Origin: Alkalibacterium iburiense
GTDB lineage: Bacteria; Bacillota; Bacilli; Lactobacillales; Carnobacteriaceae_A
Length of the DNA: 64,000 bases
Assembly: GCF_039521845.1 (NCBI RefSeq)
Contig: NZ_BAAACW010000020.1
Location: 1-64,000 of the forward strand
Reading direction: 5' to 3'
This document shows, one piece after another, positions 18,567 through 27,260 of the stretch. Each line of letters opens with the position of its first letter. Position 1 is the first letter of the stretch. Both the position numbers and the translations under genes were made by a program. The notes beneath the pieces are model-generated. The model was not told the origin of the DNA, made no database searches, and saw only the letters and a list, made by a program, of their open reading frames with translations.

Positions 18567-20873
18567 TTATCCGTCTTCTAATATTTCACCCGTATCTTTG
18601 TCTACTACGATTCCTTCATCATTCATATCAATGGCTTTAAATTGTTCAAGTAACGGCATACGCCCGATAGCTGCAACGATTAGAGCGTCAATAGCATGGT
18701 GCGCATGACTCTCATCTCGATCTTTATTTAAGCGTGCCCGGCGGCGTAAGGCAGAAGTGAAGCTTCCTCTAATTGAGAGTACTTTTGTATCAATATCATT
18801 ATTTTGATAGAACGTGCGAAGGTTAGCTGAAAAACTCCTCATCGCATACTGTGTATCGACTAGATTTCGATTGATAAAGTCTTTTTGCACTTCTTCATCA
18901 TTTTTAATGTCTCTGATTTCTAAAAGGTAGTTTAATTTTTTCTTTGAAATCATTCTTGATTTAAATAAATTAGTCGCCTCTACTTTAAACTCTTCAAAGG
19001 TCCGTTTGGCTTTACCACTTTGAAAATACTGGAAAGGCGTGAGTTGTCCCTTATCCTGATTTTCTCCTCTATAACACAGCACTTTATTTTGCTGGCTATC
19101 ATCAAAAGAGTAGGAGAGTGGTATAATATGGTCAATTTCAAATTGGGTAAAATCTTTTACAATGTCATGTAGAGAAATACTTCTACCCGTGTATATGCAT
19201 TTTCCATCCTGTTCATCCCATAATTTTAGGGCTAGATGCTGCTTACCATTTAGGTATAGCTCTTTAATATGATCGACTTCTAGTAAATCAGCCATCTTTT
19301 TCTCAAATTTACCTACACGTTTTTGTATATCACTGATTTGTTTTCTTTTTTCATCACTGTTTTTCTCTCGAGCCATTTCTACAACTACATAAGCTAACTC
19401 CCCATAGGTCTCTCTTACCTTATTAGTAATTTTAATTGCTTCTCTGTGTGCTCGTTTAGCAACCGTACTTAGTATAGCTTCACCATCAAACTTAATCTTA
19501 TTACCTGATTGCAGGCGTTCCAATCTGTTTTTACCTAAACCTCTTTCTGTAAAAAGCTGCATTTGATTTTTACTCGTTTCCCAAAGTTCACGCAATATTA
19601 AATCCATCGCTTTTTTCGAAAGAGCGTGATACTCTTTAAAAGAAGTATCGCTTTTTAAGGCATCTATCACTTCAGTTAAATCTTTTCCATAATATTCCTC
19701 GAATAACTCTTTTAATTGTTCTTCCCGACGACTGATACTTTTTTCGGCGGTCAATATTTCAGCGATTTCATCTAAACAATCTCTGTTTTCAAAAAACTCA
19801 GATGGGAGGGTGATATTTTTCAAAAGACTTTTCAACTTTTTCAGACCTAAAAACTCAGTAAAGATAGGTTTATCTGTTTTTAAATCTAAACGTGCTCCTT
19901 TAATGTCTATTTCATTTGATATGCCTATTAATTTTGCTATATTTTTAAGAGTTATTTTCTTACCTTGCTTGGCATAGCTGTTTATCAATTCTTCTTTTTG
20001 ATCCTGAGTAAGTGAAGCCATCTCACCCGTTTCTTCACTAGGAAAGCGAAGGTTGTTTAAATCATTTAATAAGTTGAACAACTCAGCGGTATAAGCTTTT
20101 TTAGGAATACGTAATTCGTCTGTGAAATAGGTGCCTTTGCCACGCATTTTATTAATCATCGTTTCATGTTGAAGAATTCCTTCTTCATCAAAGAACCATT
20201 CTCCGTAGGGAGTAGGGGATTTTTTTGATCCCGGTCCTTCATAATACTCTCTTCGTTTAGACATTAATTCAATGTAAGTATCTATAAAATTATCATCCAA
20301 TTCATGATGCTCTTTTTGAACCTCAAGCATTGCTTTGGCTTCTTTAATATAATCTTCTGTTTTAAATCGATTTTCATGATTTCTGACTACTTGTTTTTTC
20401 TTTAGTTTTTCATATTGTATCTCAACCACATGTTTGTCTTCTAATTTCTTTGCATTACGCTTTAATTGTTCTTTAGTAGACAATTCACTGCCAGATGTTT
20501 TTTCATCTTCTTCAGGTGTATCTATTGTGGTTCCTCTTCTCTTCGCAAGATGATAAAGAGCTGCGGCTAATTCATCCGGCGATAGAGGGGAGGATAGACC
20601 TTTCAAGCGTGCCTTATAAGGATCAATTTTATGTATGAACTCACAGGATAAGCCATTAGCTTCTAAAAATTCTCTTGTTCTTTGTAGACGGTGCTTTCTT
20701 CTTCTTTTTAAACGTCTTGATCCTCTAAACCCACGGCGTTCCTCATTAGCGTTTCTGGTTGCTTCTTCAAATAGTCTGACACCCGCGTCAATGATGTCTC
20801 CCGTTGACTGGTCAATAACACCCCAGCCAACACTGGATATACCTATATCTAAACCAAGTACTAAATTTGACAT
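18567..20873 (-). CDS. cas9: Cas9 N-terminal part: RuvC, REC and HNH lobes, ended by an in-frame TAA
   Basis: 768 residues of an SaCas9-class type II-A Cas9. RuvC-I is LVLGLDIGISSVGWG (catalytic Asp near residue 9), the Arg-rich bridge helix is GSRRLKRRRKHRLQRTREF, and RuvC-II is VVVEMAREKN (Glu). HNH is FEIDHIIPLSYSFDDSQQNK (catalytic His) and RuvC-III is ESHAHHAIDALIVAAI. All catalytic residues are present. It stops at TAA 18567-18569 just after RuvC-III; the intact protein would be about 1080 residues, the size of SaCas9 (1053). I chose ATG 20871-20873 because GGAGGG is 6 bases away; another ATG at 20877 abuts it. Without the C-terminal lobe no PAM recognition is expected. Confidence 0.93.
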   Translation of the reverse strand: MSNLVLGLDIGISSVGWGVIDQSTGDIIDAGVRLFEEATRNANEERRGFRGSRRLKRRRKHRLQRTREFLEANGLSCEFIHKIDPYKARLKGLSSPLSPDELAAALYHLAKRRGTTIDTPEEDEKTSGSELSTKEQLKRNAKKLEDKHVVEIQYEKLKKKQVVRNHENRFKTEDYIKEAKAMLEVQKEHHELDDNFIDTYIELMSKRREYYEGPGSKKSPTPYGEWFFDEEGILQHETMINKMRGKGTYFTDELRIPKKAYTAELFNLLNDLNNLRFPSEETGEMASLTQDQKEELINSYAKQGKKITLKNIAKLIGISNEIDIKGARLDLKTDKPIFTEFLGLKKLKSLLKNITLPSEFFENRDCLDEIAEILTAEKSISRREEQLKELFEEYYGKDLTEVIDALKSDTSFKEYHALSKKAMDLILRELWETSKNQMQLFTERGLGKNRLERLQSGNKIKFDGEAILSTVAKRAHREAIKITNKVRETYGELAYVVVEMAREKNSDEKRKQISDIQKRVGKFEKKMADLLEVDHIKELYLNGKQHLALKLWDEQDGKCIYTGRSISLHDIVKDFTQFEIDHIIPLSYSFDDSQQNKVLCYRGENQDKGQLTPFQYFQSGKAKRTFEEFKVEATNLFKSRMISKKKLNYLLEIRDIKNDEEVQKDFINRNLVDTQYAMRSFSANLRTFYQNNDIDTKVLSIRGSFTSALRRRARLNKDRDESHAHHAIDALIVAAIGRMPLLEQFKAIDMNDEGIVVDKDTGEILEDG

Positions 20874-20879
20874 TGACAT

Positions 20880-21236
20880 CCCTCCAATTAATAAAGTTAC
20901 TCATATTATACCATGAAAGTGCTTACTTTTATAAATTCTTTTTAGACTAATCGTTGAGAATAACGCAAAAATCAAAGGTTCATTTTCTTTTTATAATTTA
21001 AATCTGCATTAGTTAAGATTTTGTTGCATATCTACATTCGAAACTAATCATTCGGTTTATGAAAAAGGTGAGTTTGTTACGATTAAACAAACTTAACATT
21101 TGAACTTATTTTGAAGAAGATTGTAAAATAAGGTAAAAACTCCATCTTCTGAGCGCTTTTTCTGACATAAAAATATCTATCTGTTAACGTAATCAGTGTA
21201 AAGAATATGACAGAGAAATTCTAAGGAGGAATTTAA
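20880..21236. promoter_or_regulatory. Divergent intergenic region between cas9 and the sulfatase operon
   Basis: The cas9 promoter has TATAAT on the minus strand at 20905-20910 with TGG before it (extended -10); its -35 (TATAAA at 17 bases) is weak. The ribosome binding site GGAGGG is at 20880-20885. The other side holds the sulfatase ribosome binding site (TAAGGAGGAA, ~21221-21230) and an AT-rich stretch with no clear promoter. I see no gene in the ~350 bases. Confidence 0.6.
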
Positions 21237-22862
21237 GTGAGTAAAAAGAAACCAAATATAGTATTGATATTCGCAGACGACTTAGGATACGGGGATGTGT
21301 CAAGTTTTAATCCCAATTCAAAAATACAGACTAAGCATATCGATCGACTCGCCGATGAAGGGATGCAGTTTAGAGATTCTCATGCGACGTCCTCTTTATG
21401 TACACCTTCTCGTTATGGATTATTAACGGGTCGATATAACTGGCGGTCACGTCTGAAGAGCTTCGTTGTGACGGGTGATTCCGAAGCACTGGTTGAGAAG
21501 AATCGAAAAACGTTGCCGCATATGTTAAAAGAAAATGGGTATAGAACAGCTGCAGTAGGTAAATGGCATTTAGGTATGGATTTTGAAATGTTAGATGAGA
21601 AGGACTTTGATAAGTTTTCTCTAGATAAAGAAAGCTTTGAAGTGAAAGGTCCGCAACTGGGAAGAAATAAGCAGTTCGATATGACCGCAGTTGAAGCGGC
21701 TAAAATTGAAGGCTTGGACATTGATTATTCAAAACCAATTAAATATGGTCCGAATGATTTCGGTTTTGACTATTTCTTTGGAACAACAGCTTCATTAGAC
21801 CAGCCGCCTTATGTTTACGTTGAGAATAACCATTTTGTAGATGATCCGACTATTCTGATGGGTCTTCCGAATGTAGCGCGTCATAACCCATCCCAGCAAG
21901 AAGCTTGGCAGATGGGACCGGCATCGCCTGAGTTCGATGTACAAAAAGTACCAGAAGATATGCAGAAGAAAGTCATTGATTTACTCGATGATATGGGCGA
22001 GAGAGAAGAACCGTTTTTCCTATACTATCCGACGCATCTTGTTCACGGACCTCTTCTTCCAACAGATGAATTTAAAGGGCGTTCTGGTATTGGGAAGTAC
22101 GGAGATTTCGTCTTACAGTTAGATGCTTACGTTGGTCAGATCATTGATAAGTTAAAAGAAAAAGACAAATTTGATGAAACGATCTTCATTTTAACAAGTG
22201 ATAATGGAGCTTCTCCTGTTGCAGACTTTGAACATCTAGCTAAACAAGGGCACCACCCTAATCATATCTACAAAGGTGAAAAAGCAGATATTTGGGAAGG
22301 CGGTCATAGAGAGCCTACAATTGTCTCTTCTCCAGAAATGATTAAACCGGGAAGTGTCTCGAATCATATGGTCAGTCACTCAGACATTTACCGGACAGTG
22401 GCCGACATATTAGGAGTTTCCGTACCAGATGAAGCCGCTGAAGACTCAGTTTCTTTAGTCGATTTACTCAAAGGAAGCGATGAACCTGTACGTGAAGACG
22501 TGGTGCATTCTTCAGGTAATGGTGGGTTATCCATTCGCAGAGGCTTCTGGAAGTTAAATCTGGTAGATAATGGCGGAGGATTTAGTGAAATCGATCAAAC
22601 AAATTTCAAACCTACTGAACTTTATGATTTGCGTGAAGATATCAGTGAAACGAATAACGTCATTGATGACTATCCAGATGTCGTAGAAGAACTCATGGAG
22701 CGACTAGCAGAGCATGTTAAAAAAGGACGTTCGACTGAAGGGAAAGAACAGGAAAATGAAAGAAACAACCCTACAGGAGAGTGGCCTCAAATTAATTGGA
22801 TGAAGGACTATGACAGTTATATTCAGAAATTTAAGAAGAAGCAAGAAGACAGCGAAGAGTAA
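21237..22862 (+). CDS. Formylglycine-dependent sulfatase
   Basis: A 541-residue alkaline-phosphatase-fold sulfatase. It begins KPNIVLIFADDLGYGDVS (metal-binding Asp pair) and has the Cys-type active-site motif CTPSR at residues 55-59, then LLTGRYNWRSR; GKWHLG follows near residue 105. The Cys is converted to formylglycine by the enzyme encoded next. Start is GTG with TAAGGAGGA upstream. No signal peptide is visible, so it should act in the cytoplasm on imported sulfated sugars or similar esters. Substrate cannot be named, although nearby carbohydrate genes suggest a sulfated polysaccharide fragment. Sulfatases are uncommon in lactic acid bacteria. Confidence 0.92.
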   Translation: MSKKKPNIVLIFADDLGYGDVSSFNPNSKIQTKHIDRLADEGMQFRDSHATSSLCTPSRYGLLTGRYNWRSRLKSFVVTGDSEALVEKNRKTLPHMLKENGYRTAAVGKWHLGMDFEMLDEKDFDKFSLDKESFEVKGPQLGRNKQFDMTAVEAAKIEGLDIDYSKPIKYGPNDFGFDYFFGTTASLDQPPYVYVENNHFVDDPTILMGLPNVARHNPSQQEAWQMGPASPEFDVQKVPEDMQKKVIDLLDDMGEREEPFFLYYPTHLVHGPLLPTDEFKGRSGIGKYGDFVLQLDAYVGQIIDKLKEKDKFDETIFILTSDNGASPVADFEHLAKQGHHPNHIYKGEKADIWEGGHREPTIVSSPEMIKPGSVSNHMVSHSDIYRTVADILGVSVPDEAAEDSVSLVDLLKGSDEPVREDVVHSSGNGGLSIRRGFWKLNLVDNGGGFSEIDQTNFKPTELYDLREDISETNNVIDDYPDVVEELMERLAEHVKKGRSTEGKEQENERNNPTGEWPQINWMKDYDSYIQKFKKKQEDSEE

Positions 22863-22876
22863 GGGGGCATGAATGA

Positions 22877-23773
22877 ATGACATTCAGTCAGACTCAAAAG
22901 CTTGACAATATGGTTCTCATTAAAGGGCGTTCCTTTTTAATGGGGACCGATTCTCAAGCTGGTTTACCTGAAGATCTTGAAGGACCCATTACTGAAGTAG
23001 AAGTAACTGACTTCTATATGGATCAGACGACAGTCACGAATAAAGACTTTTTAGAGTTTTTCTTAGATACAGGCTATATTACGGATGCTGAAAGACACGG
23101 GTCCTCCCATGTCTTTCATCTATTAGTGGATGAAGAAGTCAGAGAGACTTACCCCAAACTTCCACAAGCTGAGTGGTGGTTGGAAGTTGAAGGAGCTAGT
23201 TGGAGAATGCCAGAAGGAGAGGGCTCTTCCATTAAAGAACGTATGGATCACCCTGTCGTGCATATTTCTAGAAATGATGCCTTAGCCTACTGCAAATGGG
23301 CTGGAAAACGACTGCCTACGGAAGCTGAATGGGAATACGCGGCTCGAGGCGGAAGAAAACAGCAGACCTATCCTTGGGGAAATGAGTTGAATCCAGGCGG
23401 AAAACACTTTGCCAATATTTGGCAAGGGGAGTTACCTGATTTTAACTCGGAAGATAATGGTTATATAGGTACGGCACCTGTCAAAGCTTTTCCTCCAAAT
23501 GACTATGAACTTTTTCAAATGTCCGGGAATGTATGGGAGTGGTGTTTGAATCCTGGAAGGATACCACTTAAAACATTTAATGAACAGAACTCTAAAGAGA
23601 TGCTCGAAGACCATAACCATTACAGTAAAGAAGGCTACGCTGTAAGGGGTGGCTCATTTTTATGCCACTGTTCGTACTGCAGAAGATACCGGGTAGCCGG
23701 AAGAAATACAAACACAGCTCATTCTTCAAGCAGCAACTTAGGCTTTCGCTGTGTGAAAGATAAAAAGGATTAA
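22877..23773 (+). CDS. Formylglycine-generating enzyme (sulfatase maturase)
   Basis: A 298-residue FGE/SUMF1-family protein. It opens MVLIKGRSFLMGTD, has RLPTEAEWEYAARGG in the middle, and ends GGSFLCHCSYCRRYRVAGR then SSSNLGFRC. The two cysteines of CHxSYC match the copper-binding, catalytic pair of FGE. It oxidises the Cys of the CTPSR motif in the sulfatase encoded 14 bases upstream, using oxygen. A one-to-one pairing in the same operon strongly links the two proteins. Confidence 0.92.
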   Translation: MTFSQTQKLDNMVLIKGRSFLMGTDSQAGLPEDLEGPITEVEVTDFYMDQTTVTNKDFLEFFLDTGYITDAERHGSSHVFHLLVDEEVRETYPKLPQAEWWLEVEGASWRMPEGEGSSIKERMDHPVVHISRNDALAYCKWAGKRLPTEAEWEYAARGGRKQQTYPWGNELNPGGKHFANIWQGELPDFNSEDNGYIGTAPVKAFPPNDYELFQMSGNVWEWCLNPGRIPLKTFNEQNSKEMLEDHNHYSKEGYAVRGGSFLCHCSYCRRYRVAGRNTNTAHSSSSNLGFRCVKDKKD

Positions 23774-23785
23774 GGAGATAGGTAT

Positions 23786-24214
23786 ATGAGTGAATCGAAC
23801 GATCAACCACAAGATAAAAATGAATTAGCCGAATTTCGAACGGAATTAGCTGAAATGAGAAGTTCGATGGCCGAAAGCCGGACCCTGTTGGCTGCGGAGA
23901 GAACCTATGCGGCTTGGATTCGGACAGGTTTTACCATTGCTGGGGCAGGGTGGACTTTAGGAACCGCCTTGAGAGACTCAGAAGGAGCCACTGCTGGATT
24001 AATTCTTGGCGGGGCATTGATTATACTAGGTATGTTCTCTTTTATTTTTGCTTGGATTGGATTTAAAGCTATATACGATTATTTAAAAGAACAATTTAAA
24101 GATGATGACGATAAGAGTTACCCAACGACTTTAAACCTGACAACGGTAACCGTCATTTCGGTTGTCCTGTTTGTTGTGTTTGCTGCTGGTTTTGGGTTAT
24201 TACTAATAAATTAA
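23786..24214 (+). CDS. DUF202 (YidH-like) inner-membrane protein
   Basis: A 142-residue protein with a charged N-terminal stretch (ELAEFRTELAEMRSSMAESR), then the DUF202 signature RTLLAAERTYAAWIRTGF and three hydrophobic segments (about residues 50-70, 75-100 and 120-140). The molecular role of DUF202 proteins is not established. It lies between the sulfatase/maturase genes and a transporter, 12 bases after the maturase, so it may assist uptake or membrane events in the same pathway. That is inference. Confidence 0.8.
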   Translation: MSESNDQPQDKNELAEFRTELAEMRSSMAESRTLLAAERTYAAWIRTGFTIAGAGWTLGTALRDSEGATAGLILGGALIILGMFSFIFAWIGFKAIYDYLKEQFKDDDDKSYPTTLNLTTVTVISVVLFVVFAAGFGLLLIN

Positions 24215-24227
24215 GAAAGGGGATCAT

Positions 24228-24990
24228 ATGAACTGGGATTCAATTTTGAACGTTTTTGCAGAAATAGGTAATATGGCTTTACCTATCTTTGTGTTTTTTA
24301 CGATGTTTAATGTAGGTTTGGCACAAGACTTAAGTGATATTACGGATTATTTAAAAGAATGGTCCTTTCACCTGAAAGTTGTCTTGGTAAACTTTATTGG
24401 AGGGCCGCTTATTGCTTATGTGCTGATTCAGCTCTTTTCATTAGATTCGCAAATGGCTATCGGCCTACTCATATTTAGTATGTGTGCCGGGGCGCCCTTT
24501 ATGATTAAACTGGTAAACTTTGCGGATAGGGATGTAGCCTTAGGGGCGAGTCTGATGCTTGTACTAGTATTAGTCAGTGTTATATATGTACCAATTGCCT
24601 TGCCTTTAGTATCTGGAGATATTGAAGTCAGTGCCTGGGAACTGTTTACTAACTTATTCAGGCAACTCGTTATTCCTATTATCATTGGAGTTCTACATAA
24701 TTACTTTTTCTCAGACTTTTCAGAGAAAATTCAACCATGGGTAGCCAAAATAGGAAACATTTTTAGGATATTTCCTATCAGCAAGTAGAGATGACGATCA
24801 CTTACAAGAGGTTGCTGCTTTAGGTACGGGACAAAGAAACACAGCTGCCAGTATGCTTATAGCCGCAAACAATATCCCCCAAAGTCCTGAAATATTTTTA
24901 ATTATTACAATTGTGAACATGTTAGGGCTTATCATCCACCTTGGTTTATCCAAATTGATGAACAGAAGAATTCTAGAAGAAGCTATATAA
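24228..24990 (+). pseudogene. BASS/SBF-type sodium-coupled transporter, broken by deletion and frameshift
   Basis: The first 186 codons (24228-24788) encode several membrane segments of a bile-acid:sodium-symporter-like protein (FTMFNVGLAQDL, CAGAPFMIKLVNFADRDVALG). The frame then fails after IFRIFPIS. From about 24781, in another frame, the family's end follows: EVAALGTGQRNTAASMLIAANN and LIIHLGLSKLMNRR, stopping at 24988-24990. Together the parts give ~255 residues, against about 300-330 for the family, so a middle portion is missing as well. It follows the DUF202 gene by 13 bases. A working version would have brought an organic anion into the cell, perhaps the sulfatase substrate. Confidence 0.8.
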
Positions 24991-25002
24991 AAGAGTTAAA
25001 AC

Positions 25003-25056
25003 AAAAGGCATTCTATATCAGAAAATTATCTTCTGACATAGAATGCTTTTTAGTTT
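25003..25056. terminator. Terminator of the sulfatase operon
   Basis: A long stem AAAAGGCATTCTATaTCAGAA / TTCTGAcATAGAATGCTTTT with a 7-base loop has T tracts on both strands. It lies between the convergent transporter remnant and XRE gene. Confidence 0.85.
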
Positions 25057-25079
25057 TCTCTATTAATCAAATGGATAGT

Positions 25080-25382
25080 TTACTGTTCTTCTGGTACTAA
25101 GCCTTCTAAAAAGTTCAACAGCTGCCATTTTTTCTCTTCTGGTAAACGAGAGATGACCGATTGCAGTTTGCTGTCAATCACCGTTGCCTCTTCATTAAAA
25201 AATTCTGCTAGGGTGACACCTAAGGCAGCACAAATTCTTGTTAGTGTCTTTAGTGATAGTTTGCTGTCATTATTTTCAACTGCTGAAATGAAAGAAGGAG
25301 AGACTTCTACTCTTTGTGCAAGTTCTTTGGCAGTCATATTAGAAGCTTTTCTGACTTCTTGAATTCGATTTCCGATATCCAT
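25080..25382 (-). CDS. XRE-family (Cro/CI-type) transcription regulator
   Basis: A 100-residue protein starting MDIGNRIQEVRKASNMTAKE, with helix-turn-helix LAQRVEVSPSFISAVENNDSKLSLKTLTRICAALGVTLAEFF, the standard XRE fold. The C-terminal ~30 residues (LQSVISRLPEEKKWQLLNFLEGL) may dimerise. Its targets are not visible. It stands alone between the sulfatase operon and the divergently transcribed SulP gene, so either neighbour could be regulated by it. Confidence 0.85.
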   Translation of the reverse strand: MDIGNRIQEVRKASNMTAKELAQRVEVSPSFISAVENNDSKLSLKTLTRICAALGVTLAEFFNEEATVIDSKLQSVISRLPEEKKWQLLNFLEGLVPEEQ

Positions 25383-25650
25383 ACGTAACGTCCTTTCACA
25401 CTCTTATTTTCATAGTCTACCATAAAATACTCTTACATGGATTGGATTAAATGAATCGATTAAGGGTTCACATATTAGTCTTAATTTATTCACAATTCTA
25501 TTAATCCTCATCCTATACCATTGTAACCGATTAAACTTATACTGCCATTTCAATTTTTACTATAATAATTAATCTTAGACTTAATTAAAATTTGATAAAA
25601 TAAACCTATATGTTAATATATTGAAGGTATAACTATTCAAGGAGGATTTT

Positions 25651-27204
25651 ATGTTAGATAGAATAAAAAATAAATTTAATAGAGAAAGGCTTGCTGAAAA
25701 ATATCACTCAGTCAATTTTAAAAATGAAATTTTAGCAGGATTAACTGTAGCATTAGCTCTTATTCCAGAATCAGTGGCCTTTGCCTTTGTAGCAGGTGTG
25801 AGTCCAATATTGAGTCTACAAACAGCAGTAGTTGTTGGATTCGTTGCCTCATTATTTACAGGGAGACCAGGTATGATTAACTCATCCACGGCTGCTATTT
25901 CAGTTGTTATGGCTGGTTTAATCGCTACCCACGGGTTAGAGTACTTGTTTGCCGCTGTTGTCCTGATGGGTATTATTCAATTATCCATAGGTATTCTCAA
26001 ACTCGGTAAATATGCTCGTATGATTCCGTATCCGGTTATGTTAGGGTTCTTAAATGGTTTGTCTCTTGTTATTTTAATATCACAGTTTGATCTTTTTAAA
26101 GTCAATACAACGACTGGAAGAGACTGGATGGCTGGCTTTGACTTAGGTATTATGCTTTTATTTGTAGCCATAACGATGGCTATTATTCACTTTTTCCCTA
26201 AGCTTACAAAAGCTATTCCTTCCAGCTTGATGGCTATTATTGTCATTACTGTTCTAGCTGTCATCGTAGAGCTATCGACCGGCTATCACTTACAAACGGT
26301 GCAGGATTTTGCAGGAATGACTTTACAAGGTGGACTGCCTGAGTTTTATGTTCCTCAAGTCCCTCTGACCTTAGAGACATTCCAGATTATTCTTCCTTAT
26401 GCTTTAATTGCAGGTTTAGTCGGCTTAACTGAGGCCGTGCTAACTCTTAGAGTCATTGATGAAATGACTAAGACGAAGGGGAATACGAATAAAGAAATCG
26501 TTGCTCAAGGTTTAGCTAACGTCGTCAATGGTTTCTTTGGTGGTATGGGCGGAGACGCTATGATTGGGCAATCGATTATTAACATTAAATCGGGAGGACG
26601 CACACGCATATCTGCATTGGTGGCTCCATTATTCTTGCTCATTTTCATTATGTTCGGATCAAGCGTTATAAACTTGATTCCTCTGGCTGCCTTGGCAGGG
26701 GTTATGTTTATGGTCGTTATCGGGACATTTAAATGGGAAAGCTTTAAATACGCCGGCAAGATTCCTAAACAAGACATTGTCGTCATGATAGCTGTTACAC
26801 TAATCACTATCTTTGCTGACTTAGCCACAGCGGTTATCTCTGGAGTTGTGCTGTCAGCTTTGGCCTTTGCATGGAAAAAGGGAACAGAAGCGGAAGCAGT
26901 AACTACTCACGATAGTGACGGTTCTAAAACTTATCACTTAAACGGTTCTGTTTTCTTTGGCTCAGTTCTAAACTTCCAAGATTTGTTTACACCGAATGAA
27001 GATCCGGACCATGTCATTTTTGACTTTAAAAATGCTAAAGTCATGGACTATTCTGGAGTAGAATCCTTCAATGCCGTTATTGAAAAGTATGATGCATTAG
27101 GTAAAACAGTCACTTTAAGACATGTGGGCAGTTATAGTCATGGACTTTTCAGAAAAGCAAAAGATTTGACCATTATTAAAAAAGACACAATTGAATCCAC
27201 ATAA
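25651..27204 (+). CDS. SulP-family anion transporter with C-terminal STAS domain
   Basis: A 517-residue protein with the SulP start FKNEILAGLTVALALIPESVAFAFVAG, many hydrophobic helices to about residue 400, and then a STAS domain (HLNGSVFFGSVLNFQDLF, FDFKNAKVMDYSGVESF). SulP proteins move sulfate, bicarbonate or other anions across the cytoplasmic membrane. AAGGAGG precedes the ATG. Closeness to a sulfatase suggests export or uptake of sulfate, but bicarbonate is equally possible in alkaline habitats. A TATAAT lies near 25560 upstream. Confidence 0.88.
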   Translation: MLDRIKNKFNRERLAEKYHSVNFKNEILAGLTVALALIPESVAFAFVAGVSPILSLQTAVVVGFVASLFTGRPGMINSSTAAISVVMAGLIATHGLEYLFAAVVLMGIIQLSIGILKLGKYARMIPYPVMLGFLNGLSLVILISQFDLFKVNTTTGRDWMAGFDLGIMLLFVAITMAIIHFFPKLTKAIPSSLMAIIVITVLAVIVELSTGYHLQTVQDFAGMTLQGGLPEFYVPQVPLTLETFQIILPYALIAGLVGLTEAVLTLRVIDEMTKTKGNTNKEIVAQGLANVVNGFFGGMGGDAMIGQSIINIKSGGRTRISALVAPLFLLIFIMFGSSVINLIPLAALAGVMFMVVIGTFKWESFKYAGKIPKQDIVVMIAVTLITIFADLATAVISGVVLSALAFAWKKGTEAEAVTTHDSDGSKTYHLNGSVFFGSVLNFQDLFTPNEDPDHVIFDFKNAKVMDYSGVESFNAVIEKYDALGKTVTLRHVGSYSHGLFRKAKDLTIIKKDTIEST

Positions 27205-27212
27205 AGAAAAAA

Positions 27213-27254
27213 GAGAAGCTTGCCTAGGTCAATATGACTTAAGCAAGCTTCTTT
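27213..27254. terminator. Bidirectional terminator between SulP gene and beta-helix gene
   Basis: The stem GAAGCTTGC / GCAAGCTTC with an 18-base loop has A-rich flank on one side and TTCTATTATT on the other. It serves the two convergent genes. Confidence 0.75.
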
Positions 27255-27260
27255 CTATTA

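Noticed and set aside
18567..18569. A frameshift as the reason for the cas9 split
   Set aside because: Both parts are in the same frame; the only break is the single TAA codon.
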